Assembly (NCBI RefSeq): GCF_030463565.1
Contig: NC_134649.1
Location: 1,932,001 to 1,996,000 of the forward strand
Length of the DNA: 64,000 nucleotides
DNA from: Pelecanus crispus
Lineage: Eukaryota; Chordata; Aves; Pelecaniformes; Pelecanidae
Reading direction: 5' to 3'
Of this stretch, positions 49,691 to 59,901 are shown piece after piece (the first letter of the stretch is position 1; each line of letters begins with the position of its first letter). A program made the translations under genes and the position numbers. Below the pieces are notes generated by a model, which did no database searches, was not told the origin of the DNA, and worked only from the letters and a program-made list of their open reading frames with translations.

Positions 49691-52654
49691 ACAGGGAATT
49701 TCACCAGATAATGTTTTGACTAAGGGGAAAAAAAAAAATACCCCAATAATTCAATCAGTACCGAGCAGCTGTGACTCTAATTGTTTTAGACACTGAAGCG
49801 CAGCAGCGTTTCGGGTTTTATGTTGCCCTGTTGCGCTAGAAGCGCTGCATACGCTGCTCGGGCACGTGTAATGAAATCAGTTAAAAGAGTGGAAAGAAAT
49901 GCAAATTGACCTTGACCCATCATTTTGATGGCTGCTGTGAGACTTGCCCAGCCTGCAGCCGTCCCATCCCCAGCCCGGGCAGGGCATCGGGAAGCGGGAC
50001 CCCGCATGGGTGCTTTGCTGGCAAAGGAGAAATTGGGTTTCCACTCCCCTCACTGCGCAGGCAGAGCAGAGGCTCCTCCGGTATTTCCACCAACAGCCTG
50101 GTTTTCGGTTTTTTCTTTTTTTCCTCCCCCCCCAGGATGAAAGTTAAAAATATGTCCTCAGACATGTAGCTCTGAGCAGTCTGCACTTTTTACATTTAAT
50201 CCCTTTTTTTGCTTTTGTTTTCCCCATAAGTAGCACATGAAAAGGAAGGCGAGGGCGGGCTTGTTTGGTTCTTATTTTCTTTTAAAGCTTCATTTATTAG
50301 CCAAGCCGTGACGCAAGGGCCTGCCGCCCCGCTCTTTGCAGAGGGCTTTGCTTGTTTAGCATCAGGCCGGGGCCGGGGGGCGGGTTGCAACCCTCCAGGG
50401 AGCACAGAGGGGAGATTTGGGGTGACCCAAGGGTGTGCGGGGAGGGGGAGAGCCAGGATGGAGCAGGGGATGGCTCCCTGCTGTGGCAGGATGCTCGGAT
50501 TGGAGTTGGGTGATTTGGGATGGGACTTTTTTTTTTTTTTTTTTAAGAAAAAAAAAATGAGAGCACAGGTTTACAAACCACAAAGTAAAGGAAGAGGTTT
50601 GTAAGCAACCTGTAGGCTGGTGAGTAGAGCAGAGTCTCCAACAGCCGATTCGGGGAACCCTTACAGCATCCCTACAACCGGCACCTTTCAAACAGCTGGA
50701 AAAGCCTTTCTCCCGAGCTGCCAAGTTTCCATGAGAATTTGACAGCTTCAGCTAATGAATCATTGAAGTTTAACCAAAAAGGGAAAACAATGCCATTGTC
50801 TTTGGGAGACAAAAATTCTGTTTTCATGAGCTTCACAACCCCTTTGCATTCATGGCAGCGTCTGTAAATATTTGGGCTTTCTTTGAGCTTCCAGCCCTGA
50901 CGCAGGGCTGGGGAATTGGGGGAATGGGTGGTTTGCCCTCATCATCGTCTCGCCTTTGAAAGAGATGCTTCGACCTAATAACCGCTCGTGTTCAGGAATA
51001 TTTATTAATGGGTAGTGTGATAATATTAATATGTGAATATTAATTAATGGGAAAGTCCCAGCTGGGATTTTTCTGCTGCGAGGTGGGGGGAGACATCGAG
51101 GTGGAGCTGCCCTGCGAAGTTAATGTTAAATCCTGTTTCTGTTAACCTCGTCTATTGGAATGAAGAGATGAAAAAAGAGAACATCATCTTCTGAGGTGTG
51201 TCAACCTTCGTTTTCTTTCATCTTCAAGGTCTTTTTCTCGCCCCCTCCCACACTCTTGCACTACATTTCCCACCTTCCACCTCCCCCCCCATGAGCAAAC
51301 GGGATGAGCAAACTCCTTGTACAGGTCAGGGAGAAGGTACCACATTTCCCTGAGCTGCTGGATGCTATTGAGGACAGTTCCAGGTGGTTATTATTTTCCC
51401 TTAATTAATCTCCTCGTTAGCAATGAAGCTGTAAGACAGGAAGTATTTCCATGAGAATCCTTAAAGGCTGCTTAGATTTTGGAGCTTTTAATTTGGTGAG
51501 CAATTCCTTTTTATACTGATGGAATAAAAGAATGAGTGTTTAGCATCTTTGTAGAAGCAGCGTTTAAAACAAAATGACCATTTCTGGTCTAACAGGGAAC
51601 ATCTGTGCTGGGGACGGTCGTTTTGCCAGCTGCCGGGTAGAGCGGCGCAGAACAAAAGAGGTCCTGTTTATCTTGCGATCCGGACTTGGACGGTTGCATC
51701 CACCGATAGGATTTTGAAAGCAAAAAAGCCACGGAGCAGATTTATTTTGAGGCTAACACATTGGGAGCAGAAGACGCCAATAACCTGTGGTTGGGGGTAT
51801 TTTTGAGCTAGCCTGGAAGGAATGGCCAAATTCCTCAGGTCCTGCTCCCCTCCTCCTTTGGTTTACTGTTTTGTACTGTTCTGGTCAAGTCCACACGAAA
51901 AAGCGAGAAAAATGCTTGCAATGTCCCAGATGCATCCCGACTAATGGCCTGCATCCTTGGTGGGTGTATGTGTTTTTATGAGCTCCTGTTATTTTAAAGA
52001 ACAGATGGATGTCCAATGTCCTCACCCACCACTGAGCTGGGGATCCTAATGTAGCACTCCGGACTGCTCGTAAGTGAACAACCCCAGGTCGGAGCAAAAC
52101 TCCTGGAAATTCACTTTTTCAGCTTTTGGGTGGGGAAAATTCCCCGCAGATCCTAGCGTGAGTTGCTGTTACTGCTCTACCAGCTCCTTGCTATTCCTTT
52201 GGGTATCGCTAGGCAGGACTCCTTCGTACACCCCTGAGTCCTGAAGCCAATTCTGGCATGAAAATGTTCCTACCTGAAGCAGCGGTGAGAAGGGGCACCT
52301 CTGTTCCCCCTTCCCCGGGGCCAGCCGTGCCCACCACGGGACCTCAGATGGATGCTGAGGGTGTCGGTGCCGGTGCCAGCCGTGAGCTGAGGTGGTGATG
52401 GGGGTCCCCTGCTCCTCCCCACGCCGTCAGACGGTTTTGCAGACCTCGCTCGCTGCCAGGCATTCATTCGCCCCTGTTGCAGCTGGTGGCCATTACTTCC
52501 AAGCAGCAGTGAGTCATCGTCCCCGGCTTATTGCTGCCTGCTGTCGTGGGAAGGGAAAGTCAAAACAACGCTTTTGTTGCTTGCGCCGAGTCAGGTCAGG
52601 GGAACAACGGCATCCCCCGGCCTCTGGGCGCTGACGGACCCCTCTTTCCCGCAG
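49691..52654 (+). other. ITGA11: ITGA11 intron 2, right part, with AT-rich candidate regulatory stretch
   Basis: Includes a T tract at 50527-50544 followed by A-rich sequence, and an AT-rich region from about 50740 to 51570 with homeobox-like TTAAT/ATTA motifs (for example around 50996-51055 and 51401-51420). The right end becomes GC-rich before the exon 3 acceptor (CCTCTTTCCCGCAG). No coding exon is seen. Confidence 0.5.
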
Positions 52655-52764
52655 GCTGGTGGTGGGAGCTCCCTATGAAACCAATGGCCAGCAGAAGACG
52701 GGAGATGTCTACAAGTGCCCGGTGACCAGCGACACCCACAGCAACTGCACCAAACTCAACCTAG
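52655..52764 (+). CDS. ITGA11: ITGA11 exon 3: first FG-GAP repeat, continued
   Basis: Completes Trp55 and encodes LVVGAPYETNGQQKTGDVYK followed by CPVTSDTHSNCTKLNL (residues 55-92), ending one base into Gly92 before the donor GTACCG. LVVGAP is the GAP half of the first propeller repeat, and the two cysteines (in KCPV and NCTK) should form the conserved small loop. NCT gives a potential N-glycosylation site (Asn85). Compared with the human chain as I remember it, the loop between the cysteines is three residues longer. The donor is weak (GTACCG), but phase and similarity fix the boundary. Confidence 0.95.
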
Positions 52765-55088
52765 GTACCGCGCACCCGCGGGGCAGCGAGGGGAACGGGG
52801 TGGTTTTACCATGGTGCTTTTTAGCACTGCTTTGGTCTGTAAAGATGCACCCTGTCGCGTTGCCCAGATCGTCCCCAAAAACGTGAGGGCTGCATGTTTT
52901 AGGAGGATTTTTAGATAAGGAATTATTTCAGGTGTTCACGTTACTCCTGGTGCTGAACTTTAAGCAACTTTGGGGTAAAAATCAAGCAAATTGGAATAAA
53001 GTAAAAAAGTTATTTATTTAATGTAGCTTAAACAGGTTTATTAAATGATCAGGATAAACTCGTCACAAGTTAATGGTCCCACTAGCAAATACCTGACTGC
53101 ACACGGCGGTGTCTGTATTCCCTCTCCGGGGGATGCTCGGACGACGTGCCCACCGCAGCGGGTTGGCGCAGGCAAGTTTTGCTCCCAGCACCCAGCCTGC
53201 CCCACGGCTTTGGTATTTGGGGAATTATCACCCAGCCCCACCATCCGTGGGCCCCATCACTGCCGTCGCAGGAGGAGAGACCCCGGGGGTGCTCCGGTCC
53301 TGCAGACACCCCAACCCCATCTCCCTGGATGGAGAGAGCGAGCTCTTCCTCGGGGTTTCTCGGGCTGGTCCAGCACCGACCGTGCCAACAGCACAGTATC
53401 GCGATATCAGGACATGCCCTCCCCGGGTCGGGGCAGTGGCGGGGACGAGTCCCCTTTGCTGCTCGAAGCGGGGCACCCGACGGGCACGTCCCTGTCTCAG
53501 CGGGGAATGTGAGAGCTGGGGACTTTCTCATGGTCCTGAGGAGCATCGCTGGGGTTTGGGGGCAAGGTCTGGGATTTTTTAATGCTGGTGCAGCTGGAGC
53601 AGCTGTTCTCACTTTATTTTTCATCATTATGAATCTGAACTATCCTGGGTTTCTACCAGAGCTGATAAGAGAGGAGGAAATTTGGATCATCTACAATATT
53701 TGATTGATTGGCTCAAAATTTTTTTATTTTAACATTGTTTTCATTTTTCCTTTTTTTTTTTTTTGTGTGTGTGTTATTTGCTATGAGAACATTGAGACTC
53801 TTCAAGGAAATAAATCTCTTGTGTGTGTAAATTTGAATCTTGCTAAAAGCAATCTTTTTTCTATTGGAAATGAGTTTCAAAGGAAAAGATCGGTTCCATG
53901 GAGCACATCCTATTTTATTTTTTTCCCAATTAACTTGTCTAGTTAGCACAATCCACTGAGGCCATTTGAGTGAAACCAGACGCGGAGCTGCCCTGGGGGG
54001 ATGCCAGGCTGACAGCGAACATGCAGCGTAGATGTCCGTAGCGCGGAGGAGGAGGAGCTGACGTGGGACGGGGGCTCTGCCCCTGCCCTCCCCACGCCAA
54101 GCGGGCAGCGGGTGCAGGAGCCGGCGGGGAGCATCCTGCTCCCCAACACCGAGCTGCGGTCGTGAGGTGCAGCGTATTGGGTACCAGAGCAGGACAGCGG
54201 GTATGGATCCTGGAGGATCCATAATGCGGTCTAAAGCCCCTTTTTCTCCGGCATTGCGGCGGCATGCATGCAGACAGCGGGTTGAAGCAAGCTCAGGGCA
54301 CGTGGGCAAGAGCCAGGGCTGCAGCCGGCTGCTCCACAGGGGAGAAACGAAGGGGTTGTTGGAAGCTGCTCAGCCTTGGGCTGAGCTTCTTCAAGCTCCG
54401 GGCTGTGGATCTTGGTTTCTGAGCTTCCCCTCAGTTTAAACCTCAGTAAGAAACTTCCAAAGGCCACAGGCAAAGAAACCAACCCCCCAATGATTGCCCA
54501 ATTTCCTCCTTCTCGGTTTGCTTCTCGGGCATAGTAGCAACAGGGGAGCCCTGGGGCGCGGGGAGCTGCCTCGCTCCCTGAAGCGGAGGAATGGCTGGGT
54601 TAGGCAGCCTTTGCGTCACAGCGAAACGGTATGAGCATTAACCGAAAGGCAGGGCTGCCCCGGGGGCCATTCCCGGTTTCTGGGTTGTGACACAGGAAAG
54701 AAAACCAATGCACAAAGATAAATCAGCCGCTGCTGGCCCGACAATAAAAACTGAGATGCTAGAGCAGCTCAGAGGGGGTTCTTCCTAAAGACTGACTACA
54801 TAAGAGATGCCAGCTCTGACTCGCAGTTTCATTCCCTAGAAGACGTTTCTCTTTGGTGGTTGTGGCATCTAAGAAAAAAACCCAATTCTTATCTTGACAA
54901 CTGCTTCCAAAAAAAAAAAAAAGCAAAAGCGCTAAGTCTGCAGTGTAAGCACGCCGAGACGGCTCTCCTCCGGCGTTCGGCTGGGTTCCCTCTTGCTCCA
55001 GAGATGCCAGGGAGCAACACGGGGACGTGGGCTGGGCGGCTGGCATCCCTGCCCGGCGGCTGTCCCTAACTGCACCCTCTCTCCGAAG
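52765..55088 (+). other. ITGA11: ITGA11 intron 3
   Basis: A 2.3-kb intron with an AT-rich start (52900-53060), a T tract plus TG run at about 53751-53774 and an A tract at about 54908-54922. No other gene or CR1 copy is visible. It ends in the acceptor CACCCTCTCTCCGAAG. Confidence 0.7.
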
Positions 55089-55180
55089 GACGGGTAACGC
55101 TCTCCAACGTCTCTGAGCGGAAGGACAACATGCGCCTCGGCCTCAGCCTGGCTACCAACCCCAAGGACAACAGCTTTCTG
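55089..55180 (+). CDS. ITGA11: ITGA11 exon 4: second propeller repeat begins
   Basis: Encodes G-RVTLSNVSERKDNMRLGLSL and then ATNPKDNSFL (residues 92-122), ending in phase 0 before the donor GTGAGG. The RLGLSLATNP stretch corresponds to the FG-GAP-like start of the second propeller blade in collagen-binding alpha chains. NVS at Asn98 is a potential N-glycosylation site. The sequence is essentially identical to human alpha-11 in this exon, as far as I can recall it, showing strong constraint. Intron 4, which follows, is only 310 bp. Confidence 0.96.
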
Positions 55181-55490
55181 GTGAGGAACGGGGGCTTCGG
55201 CACAGCCTGGCCTCCCCACGCCGGGAGGTTGCTGCAAGGTGCATGCACGTAGCGTGTAAAGGCATGCAAAGCCAGATGCATGTACATATACACGTGAAGG
55301 CACGCAAATACGCCTCGCTGTGTATGTATATATATGCTGCGTGCACCGCGGGACTCAGAAACCTCATGCACCCTCATCTTCCACGGGGGAAAAAGGTGCC
55401 AAAGCAAAGGACAGCCTTGAAAAGCAGCAATTAAAAAGTGGCAATTTTAAACCCATCCCTGACGCTTAATTTTTTTTTTTTTTCCCTCAG
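55181..55490 (+). other. ITGA11: ITGA11 intron 4
   Basis: A 310-bp intron, the shortest in the window. It has ATGCATGTACATATACACG-type TA/TG-rich sequence in the middle and ends with 14 T (55470-55483), CCCTCAG and the exon 5 boundary. Confidence 0.85.
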
Positions 55491-55605
55491 GCCTGTAGCC
55501 CTCTCTGGTCCCACGAGTGCGGGAGCTCCTACTACACCACGGGCATGTGCTCCCGGGTCAACTCCAACTTCAGGTTCTCCAAGACGGTGGCTCCGGCTCT
55601 GCAGA
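55491..55605 (+). CDS. ITGA11: ITGA11 exon 5: second blade, up to the I domain
   Basis: Encodes ACSPLWSHECGSSYYTTGMC and SRVNSNFRFSKTVAPALQ plus one base (residues 123-161), before the donor GTACGA. CSPLW.HEC is the conserved cysteine pair just ahead of the inserted I domain in alpha-1, -2, -10 and -11; the GMC cysteine adds the usual third. The single 3' base joins GA of exon 6 to make Arg161, directly before CQTYMD. The acceptor is a strong polypyrimidine tract. The residues match human alpha-11 throughout as I recall it. Confidence 0.97.
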
Positions 55606-57126
55606 GTACGAGAAACAATCTGCCCTGCAGCTCTAACCCTGCCTTTGAAGTCAGAGGGAATTTCTGTTCTCTAATCGCTTCAGTCCCATTGAGGAAACAA
55701 AGCGATGTCAGTGTTTAAGCGAAGGCAAGAGAGCAGAGGAAATGGTTGCAGGGAAGTGATTCGAAGTGGGTTACGTACGCAGACATCTGGTAAACATTTT
55801 CCTTTTGACTGACACCCGGGGAAGACAAAAAATACCTTATTCTTCCAAAACCAGAAATAAAAGTATCCAGAATTTTTTATCAGCACAGCTAGGAAGGCAA
55901 AATAGGGAAAGAATTCAGACATTGACTACACAAAACAAAGAGCTGATTGACTGAAAGCTAAATATTTTGGCCCAAATTTGTAAATTTGGGGACGTGATTT
56001 TATTTTGAGGTATTAAATAAGCTTCCTGGCTTTCCTGTAGGTGGTAAGAAATTGCAGAAGCCTGTCCTGCACCATCGGGGCTCCCAGAAGCTCCTTGCCC
56101 CAGCTCCACCACCAGTTTGGTGTCGATTAATTCCCATGGGATAGAGCCAGGCACGGGAAAACGGGGCTTTTGAGGCGGGGGCAGAGGTAGTAAAGGCAGA
56201 GCCCAGCCCCAAATTCTCAGCGTCGCTTTCCTCTTTATGGCCAGGAGATGCTTTTAGCCCTCGCTGCAAAGGGTAATTGGTTTTTTAGGGAGAAGGGGGT
56301 TGACGAGCAGAGCGTTCTCATTGAGCAAGCGGGATGCAGGGAGCCAGCTCCTCTCCCTGGGTGCCGGGGTGCGCGGGGGATCGCGGAGGCGGCACGCGGC
56401 TGAGGAGCAGGGTGATGGAGTGCCCCATGGGTGACTCCAGACCGTGGATGCGCTAACCCGTAAATGCCTACAGTTAGGTGAAAAGGGCGACCGATGAATA
56501 TCTGTCACTGGAAAATTCAGCATCTTCTGGTTTTCTGCAACTTTTCTGAATAACGTTATAAAATATAGACAAGATAGAGAGATGACGCTGAGCAACTTTC
56601 GCTGCTGAAAACCAGTCAACTGCCTAAATCCTTCGCGGCTCGTACTGCTGGGCTGAGCCCTGGGGTTCTCGCCGGGGTTTTTGGCTGCCTCCTCGCTGAG
56701 GATTTAATGGGAATGGGAGGAAATGCCCGACTTGCGTTATATGGCGAGTATAGGCGGGGCTGAGGAGTGACTCAGGGGTAAAACATTGCTTGGCGGGAGG
56801 GACGGAGGCCGGATCCTGCCTGCAGCGGGCCACTCTTTGAAGTATGCAACTATATTAGACCGGATAAAGGTCCAAATGTGCATCAGAAAAGATACCGCTG
56901 AATGTTATTCTTAGAAAGTTATCCAGTCTTTTCTCGGCAGAAAGGATGCTTGTGGCTTCTCTCTACCTTGCTGACGCCTAACGGTCTTTATGAATGATTG
57001 AAGTAAGATTTTTTTTTTCAAACAAACCATAAGAGCAAGTACCTGACTGCGAGGAATGAAGCCGTAAATCTCCCCTTTGCAAGCGTTGCCAAGGTCTTTC
57101 AATAACACACTGCGTATTTTTCACAG
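55606..57126 (+). other. ITGA11: ITGA11 intron 5
   Basis: A 1.5-kb intron of mixed sequence with AT-rich parts at 55760-56030 and 56500-56580. No repeat family or coding exon was recognised. The acceptor reads GTATTTTTCACAG. Confidence 0.7.
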
Positions 57127-57254
57127 GATGCCAGACGTACATGGACATAATCATAGTTCTGGATGGATCAAACAGCATATATCCTTGGGTTGAAGTTCAG
57201 CACTTCCTGATAAACATCTTGAAAAAATTTTATATTGGCCCCGGCCAGATACAA
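57127..57254 (+). CDS. ITGA11: ITGA11 exon 6: I domain with MIDAS DxSxS motif
   Basis: Encodes [20 protein letters not shown] and [23 protein letters not shown] (residues 161-203), phase 0 at the end, before GTAAGC. It opens the von Willebrand A-type I domain inserted in the propeller. The D-G-S-N-S motif (Asp173, Ser175, Ser177) supplies three of the five side chains of the metal-ion-dependent adhesion site that binds Mg2+ and, through it, the glutamate of the collagen GFOGER motif. The first beta strand (MDIIIVLD) and first helix ([15 protein letters not shown]) are intact. Confidence 0.97.
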
Positions 57255-57848
57255 GTAAGCTCCTGCACAACTTGTGCGTGTCCCCCCCGGTGTCGTGCAG
57301 AGTCCCCTGGCCGTGCTCACGGGGCCGTTTTCAACGTCCCTTTTCTGCCAATATGCCGTAACTTGGCGCCACGCTTTTTCAAAATAAACTTCCAATGTAC
57401 GGATTTGAAAGCTGAGCCCATGGAAATAACGCTCGCATTAATGTCTCTAAATGAGCTATGGAGAGAGCAGCACCCCACACGCTGACCAGGCACGGGGAGG
57501 ATGAAATCATATGGAAATAAAGAAGTATTGCCCCATGCCGAGGCAGCTTGTTACAGCTGTGAAGAGCTCTCCATCCTCTTCCTATTAGTAATCGTGGGCT
57601 GATTTGGGCAGGGGGTTGTGCAGGGATACCCTTGACGATTTGCACAAATAATCCGCCCCCCGTTTGGTCCCATCTAGAGATGCTGTGGGTCCGCACTGGG
57701 GCACAGCGTGTCTGCATCACCCCAAAACTTTACAGCAGGGCAGGGGTGGCTGCGCATGGGTGAGAGCTGGAGAGAATAGAAATGAAATTGAGCATTATCA
57801 GTGGTGCCACAGAGGGAAAACTGGAGCACATCGGGACAGAGTGATTGA
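57255..57848 (+). other. ITGA11: ITGA11 intron 6, part before the CR1 insertion
   Basis: Unique intronic sequence with no other feature. The remaining intron (to 58296) is mostly a CR1 insertion. Confidence 0.7.
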
Positions 57849-58189
57849 AAGAGTGGTCAAGCATTGGAACAGGCTGCCCAGAGAGGTGGTGCAGTCCCCA
57901 GCCCTGGAGGGGTTCAAAAAACGGGCAGAGGTGGCACTTTGGGACATGGTTTAGTGGGCATGGGGGTGTTGGGGTGATGGTTGGACTGATGATCTTAGAG
58001 ATCCTTTCCAACCTTAAAGATTCCTAGTTTTACTTTCATTAAAAAATAACCCAGCCACCAAGCCAGGAAACGTGAAATTCTTCCTCTCCCCTTAATTGGT
58101 TTAGTGGTGGACTTGGTAGCATTGGGTTAATGGTTGGCCTGGATGATCTTAAAGGTCTTTTCCAACCTACACGATTCTATGATTCTATT
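57849..58189 (+). mobile_element. CR1 LINE with two successive 3' tails, intron 6
   Basis: Starts within the ORF2 C-terminus (GTGGTCAAGCATTGGAACAG; frame [20 protein letters not shown]), reaches a first tail ending TTTCCAACCTTAAAGATTC, then continues through the linker (TTTTACTTTCATTAAAAAATAA, CAGCCACCAAGCCAGG) into a second tail ending GATTCTATGATTCTA. The architecture is identical to the copy at 20785-21168, but the 5' end is cut about 60 bp further in. It inserted in the gene's sense direction and ends about 107 bp before exon 7. Confidence 0.9.
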
Positions 58190-58296
58190 TTTAATGGTGT
58201 TATTTCATGTGATGGACAAAACTTGCTCGTTGTGTCGCAGGCCCTCGCTATGCAGCGGGTTGTTGGCATCCTTTGTGATATTCCTCTAATCCCTAG

Positions 58297-58445
58297 GTCG
58301 GAGTTGTTCAGTACGGAGAAGATGTCGTCCATGAGTTTCATTTAAATGACTACAGGTCTGTAAAAGATGTGGTAGCGGCTGCCAGTCACATAGAGCAAAG
58401 AGGAGGTACAGAAACCAGGACTGCCTATGGGATAGAGTTTGCTCG
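58297..58445 (+). CDS. ITGA11: ITGA11 exon 7: I domain, MIDAS threonine
   Basis: Encodes [40 protein letters not shown] and RTAYGIEFA plus two bases (residues 204-253). The GGTETRT loop holds the MIDAS threonine (Thr243 by alignment with alpha-2 GGDLTNT). VGVVQYG is the second core strand of the I domain. The two final bases (CG) combine with C of exon 8 as Arg253. The acceptor CCTCTAATCCCTAG is moderate; the donor is GTAAAA. All phases fit, and only a few conservative differences from human alpha-11 are apparent. Confidence 0.97.
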
Positions 58446-59180
58446 GTAAAAATCTCTCACCTTCCTGTTCCTCCTGATAACAAGTTTAAAATCACCGTTT
58501 GTTTTTCTTCCCTCTCTCCCCTTCCACTTTTCCTCGCTGCTTAGAAAGCAGGGGATACCCCCAAGTTAAAAACGCTTCTGCAAAACCACTCAGTCCTTCA
58601 TTGGCGCTTTACAAACGATGCTTTGCAAAACTGCCCCGTCCTCAGTTGCAGCTGGAACAGAAGGAGGGCGCAGATGCAGACTCTGAAAATGTATTTGCTT
58701 TCTGAAAGCACCCAGGGCTGAGCTCTCAGCCCCCAAAATGCCACCCCACGTCTGCCCCAGGCACTGTAGCTCTTCTGCAGGTGCCCGTCGGGTACCTGGG
58801 AGCTCAGTACAGCCCCGACCCTCAGCTCCATCTCCTCCTTTATCTGGGACAAGTGCCTGCTCCTGCACGTTTTTGCTGCAGCCTGACCAGTATTCCTGCT
58901 GCAGATTTAGGGCATTTTGCTGAATTAAAGGCTCCTCTCCTGCAAAAAGCCAGCTCCATCGGTGGAAAAATCCCCTTTTAAACTCCTAAAATGTTTCCTG
59001 AGCATCCTGCACCCGATTGCACCTCCCACGGGCTAGCAGCCCACCAAACACTGCTCGGTGCTTTACAATGCGGGCGATCGGGCGTCTCGGCAGCCGCGGC
59101 GGTTTCGGGGAGCGTGCAGCGGTGGGAGCCGTGACCCGCCTGGCGAGGCTGAGCAGCCCAGGGCATCTCTTCAATTGCAG
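58446..59180 (+). other. ITGA11: ITGA11 intron 7
   Basis: A 735-bp intron with a pyrimidine-rich start and a CpG-rich end (59050-59150) just before exon 8. No repeat or second gene is visible. Confidence 0.75.
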
Positions 59181-59325
59181 CTCGGAAGCGTTTCAGAAAG
59201 GTGGCCGGAAAGGGGCAAAGAGAGTAATGATTGTAATCACAGATGGAGAGTCGCACGACAGCCCAGACCTGGAGAAGGTGATCGAGGACAGCGAGAAGGA
59301 CAACGTCACCAGATACGCAGTGGCG
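59181..59325 (+). CDS. ITGA11: ITGA11 exon 8: I domain, MIDAS aspartate
   Basis: Completes Arg253 and encodes SEAFQKGGRKGAKRVMIVIT, DGESHDSPDLEKVIEDSEKD and NVTRYAVA (residues 253-301), phase 0. The core strand VMIVITDGESHD carries the last MIDAS ligand, Asp274, in the strongly conserved TDGESHD motif of all four collagen-binding alpha chains. NVT at Asn294 is a potential N-glycosylation site. Human alpha-11 has QQSER where this reads EDSEK, one of the few variable patches. The donor GTAAGC is followed at once by a very G-rich run (59332-59351). Confidence 0.97.
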
Positions 59326-59735
59326 GTAAGCGGGGGGGTGGGGGGGGGGGGCCCTTCAGCAGCGAACGGCTGCAAAAGCTCAGCGGTGCCCCATGCACCC
59401 CAATGCAATGGGGCTGGCAGCGTAGCCCACCTCTGCCACTCCCGGCGTGTTTGCAGGGGTCCTTGTTGTTGGTCCTGCTTTTGCAGGAGGTGGTGGGACA
59501 CTTGTCTCTGCCAGCGCCGGTGCCGTGGCTCCCAAATTGCATGAGGGGTCCCCAGCCTGGGCTGCCCGGAAGAATTACAGCAGCTCCTTGCTCCTCGGTT
59601 TGCTCCCACAATGGGGTATCAGATGCCAAGGCTTTCAGGCTCCTTCTACATGGACACCCCTCGCTCGGGTGCTTTGGGACAGCTCCATCCATCGCATGAA
59701 AACCCCTGAGTCTTGCATTTCTATTTCAAACCTAG
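59326..59735 (+). other. ITGA11: ITGA11 intron 8
   Basis: A 410-bp intron beginning with runs of 7 and 12 G just after the donor. The remainder is mixed and ends with TCTATTTCAAACCTAG. Nothing else is seen. Confidence 0.8.
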
Positions 59736-59901
59736 GTATTGGGCTATTATAACAGAAGAGGAATCAATCCTGAAGCCTTTTTGAACGAGATAAAATTTAT
59801 AGCAAGCGACCCGGACGACAAGCATTTCTTTAATGTCACGGATGAAGCAGCACTCAAAGACATTGTGGACGCGCTGGGGGAAAGAATATTTAGCTTGGAA
59901 G
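59736..59901 (+). CDS. ITGA11: ITGA11 exon 9: I domain C-terminal part with the alpha-C helix
   Basis: Encodes [40 protein letters not shown] and [15 protein letters not shown] plus one base (residues 302-357), before GTGAGT. GYYNRRG (304-310) is the alpha-C segment found only in collagen-binding I domains, which moves when the domain opens for collagen. FFNV(T/S)DEAAL and the last helix ending IFSLEG close the I domain. NVT at Asn334 is a potential N-glycosylation site. The exon identifies the gene as alpha-11 rather than alpha-1, -2 or -10, whose alpha-C segments differ. Confidence 0.97.
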
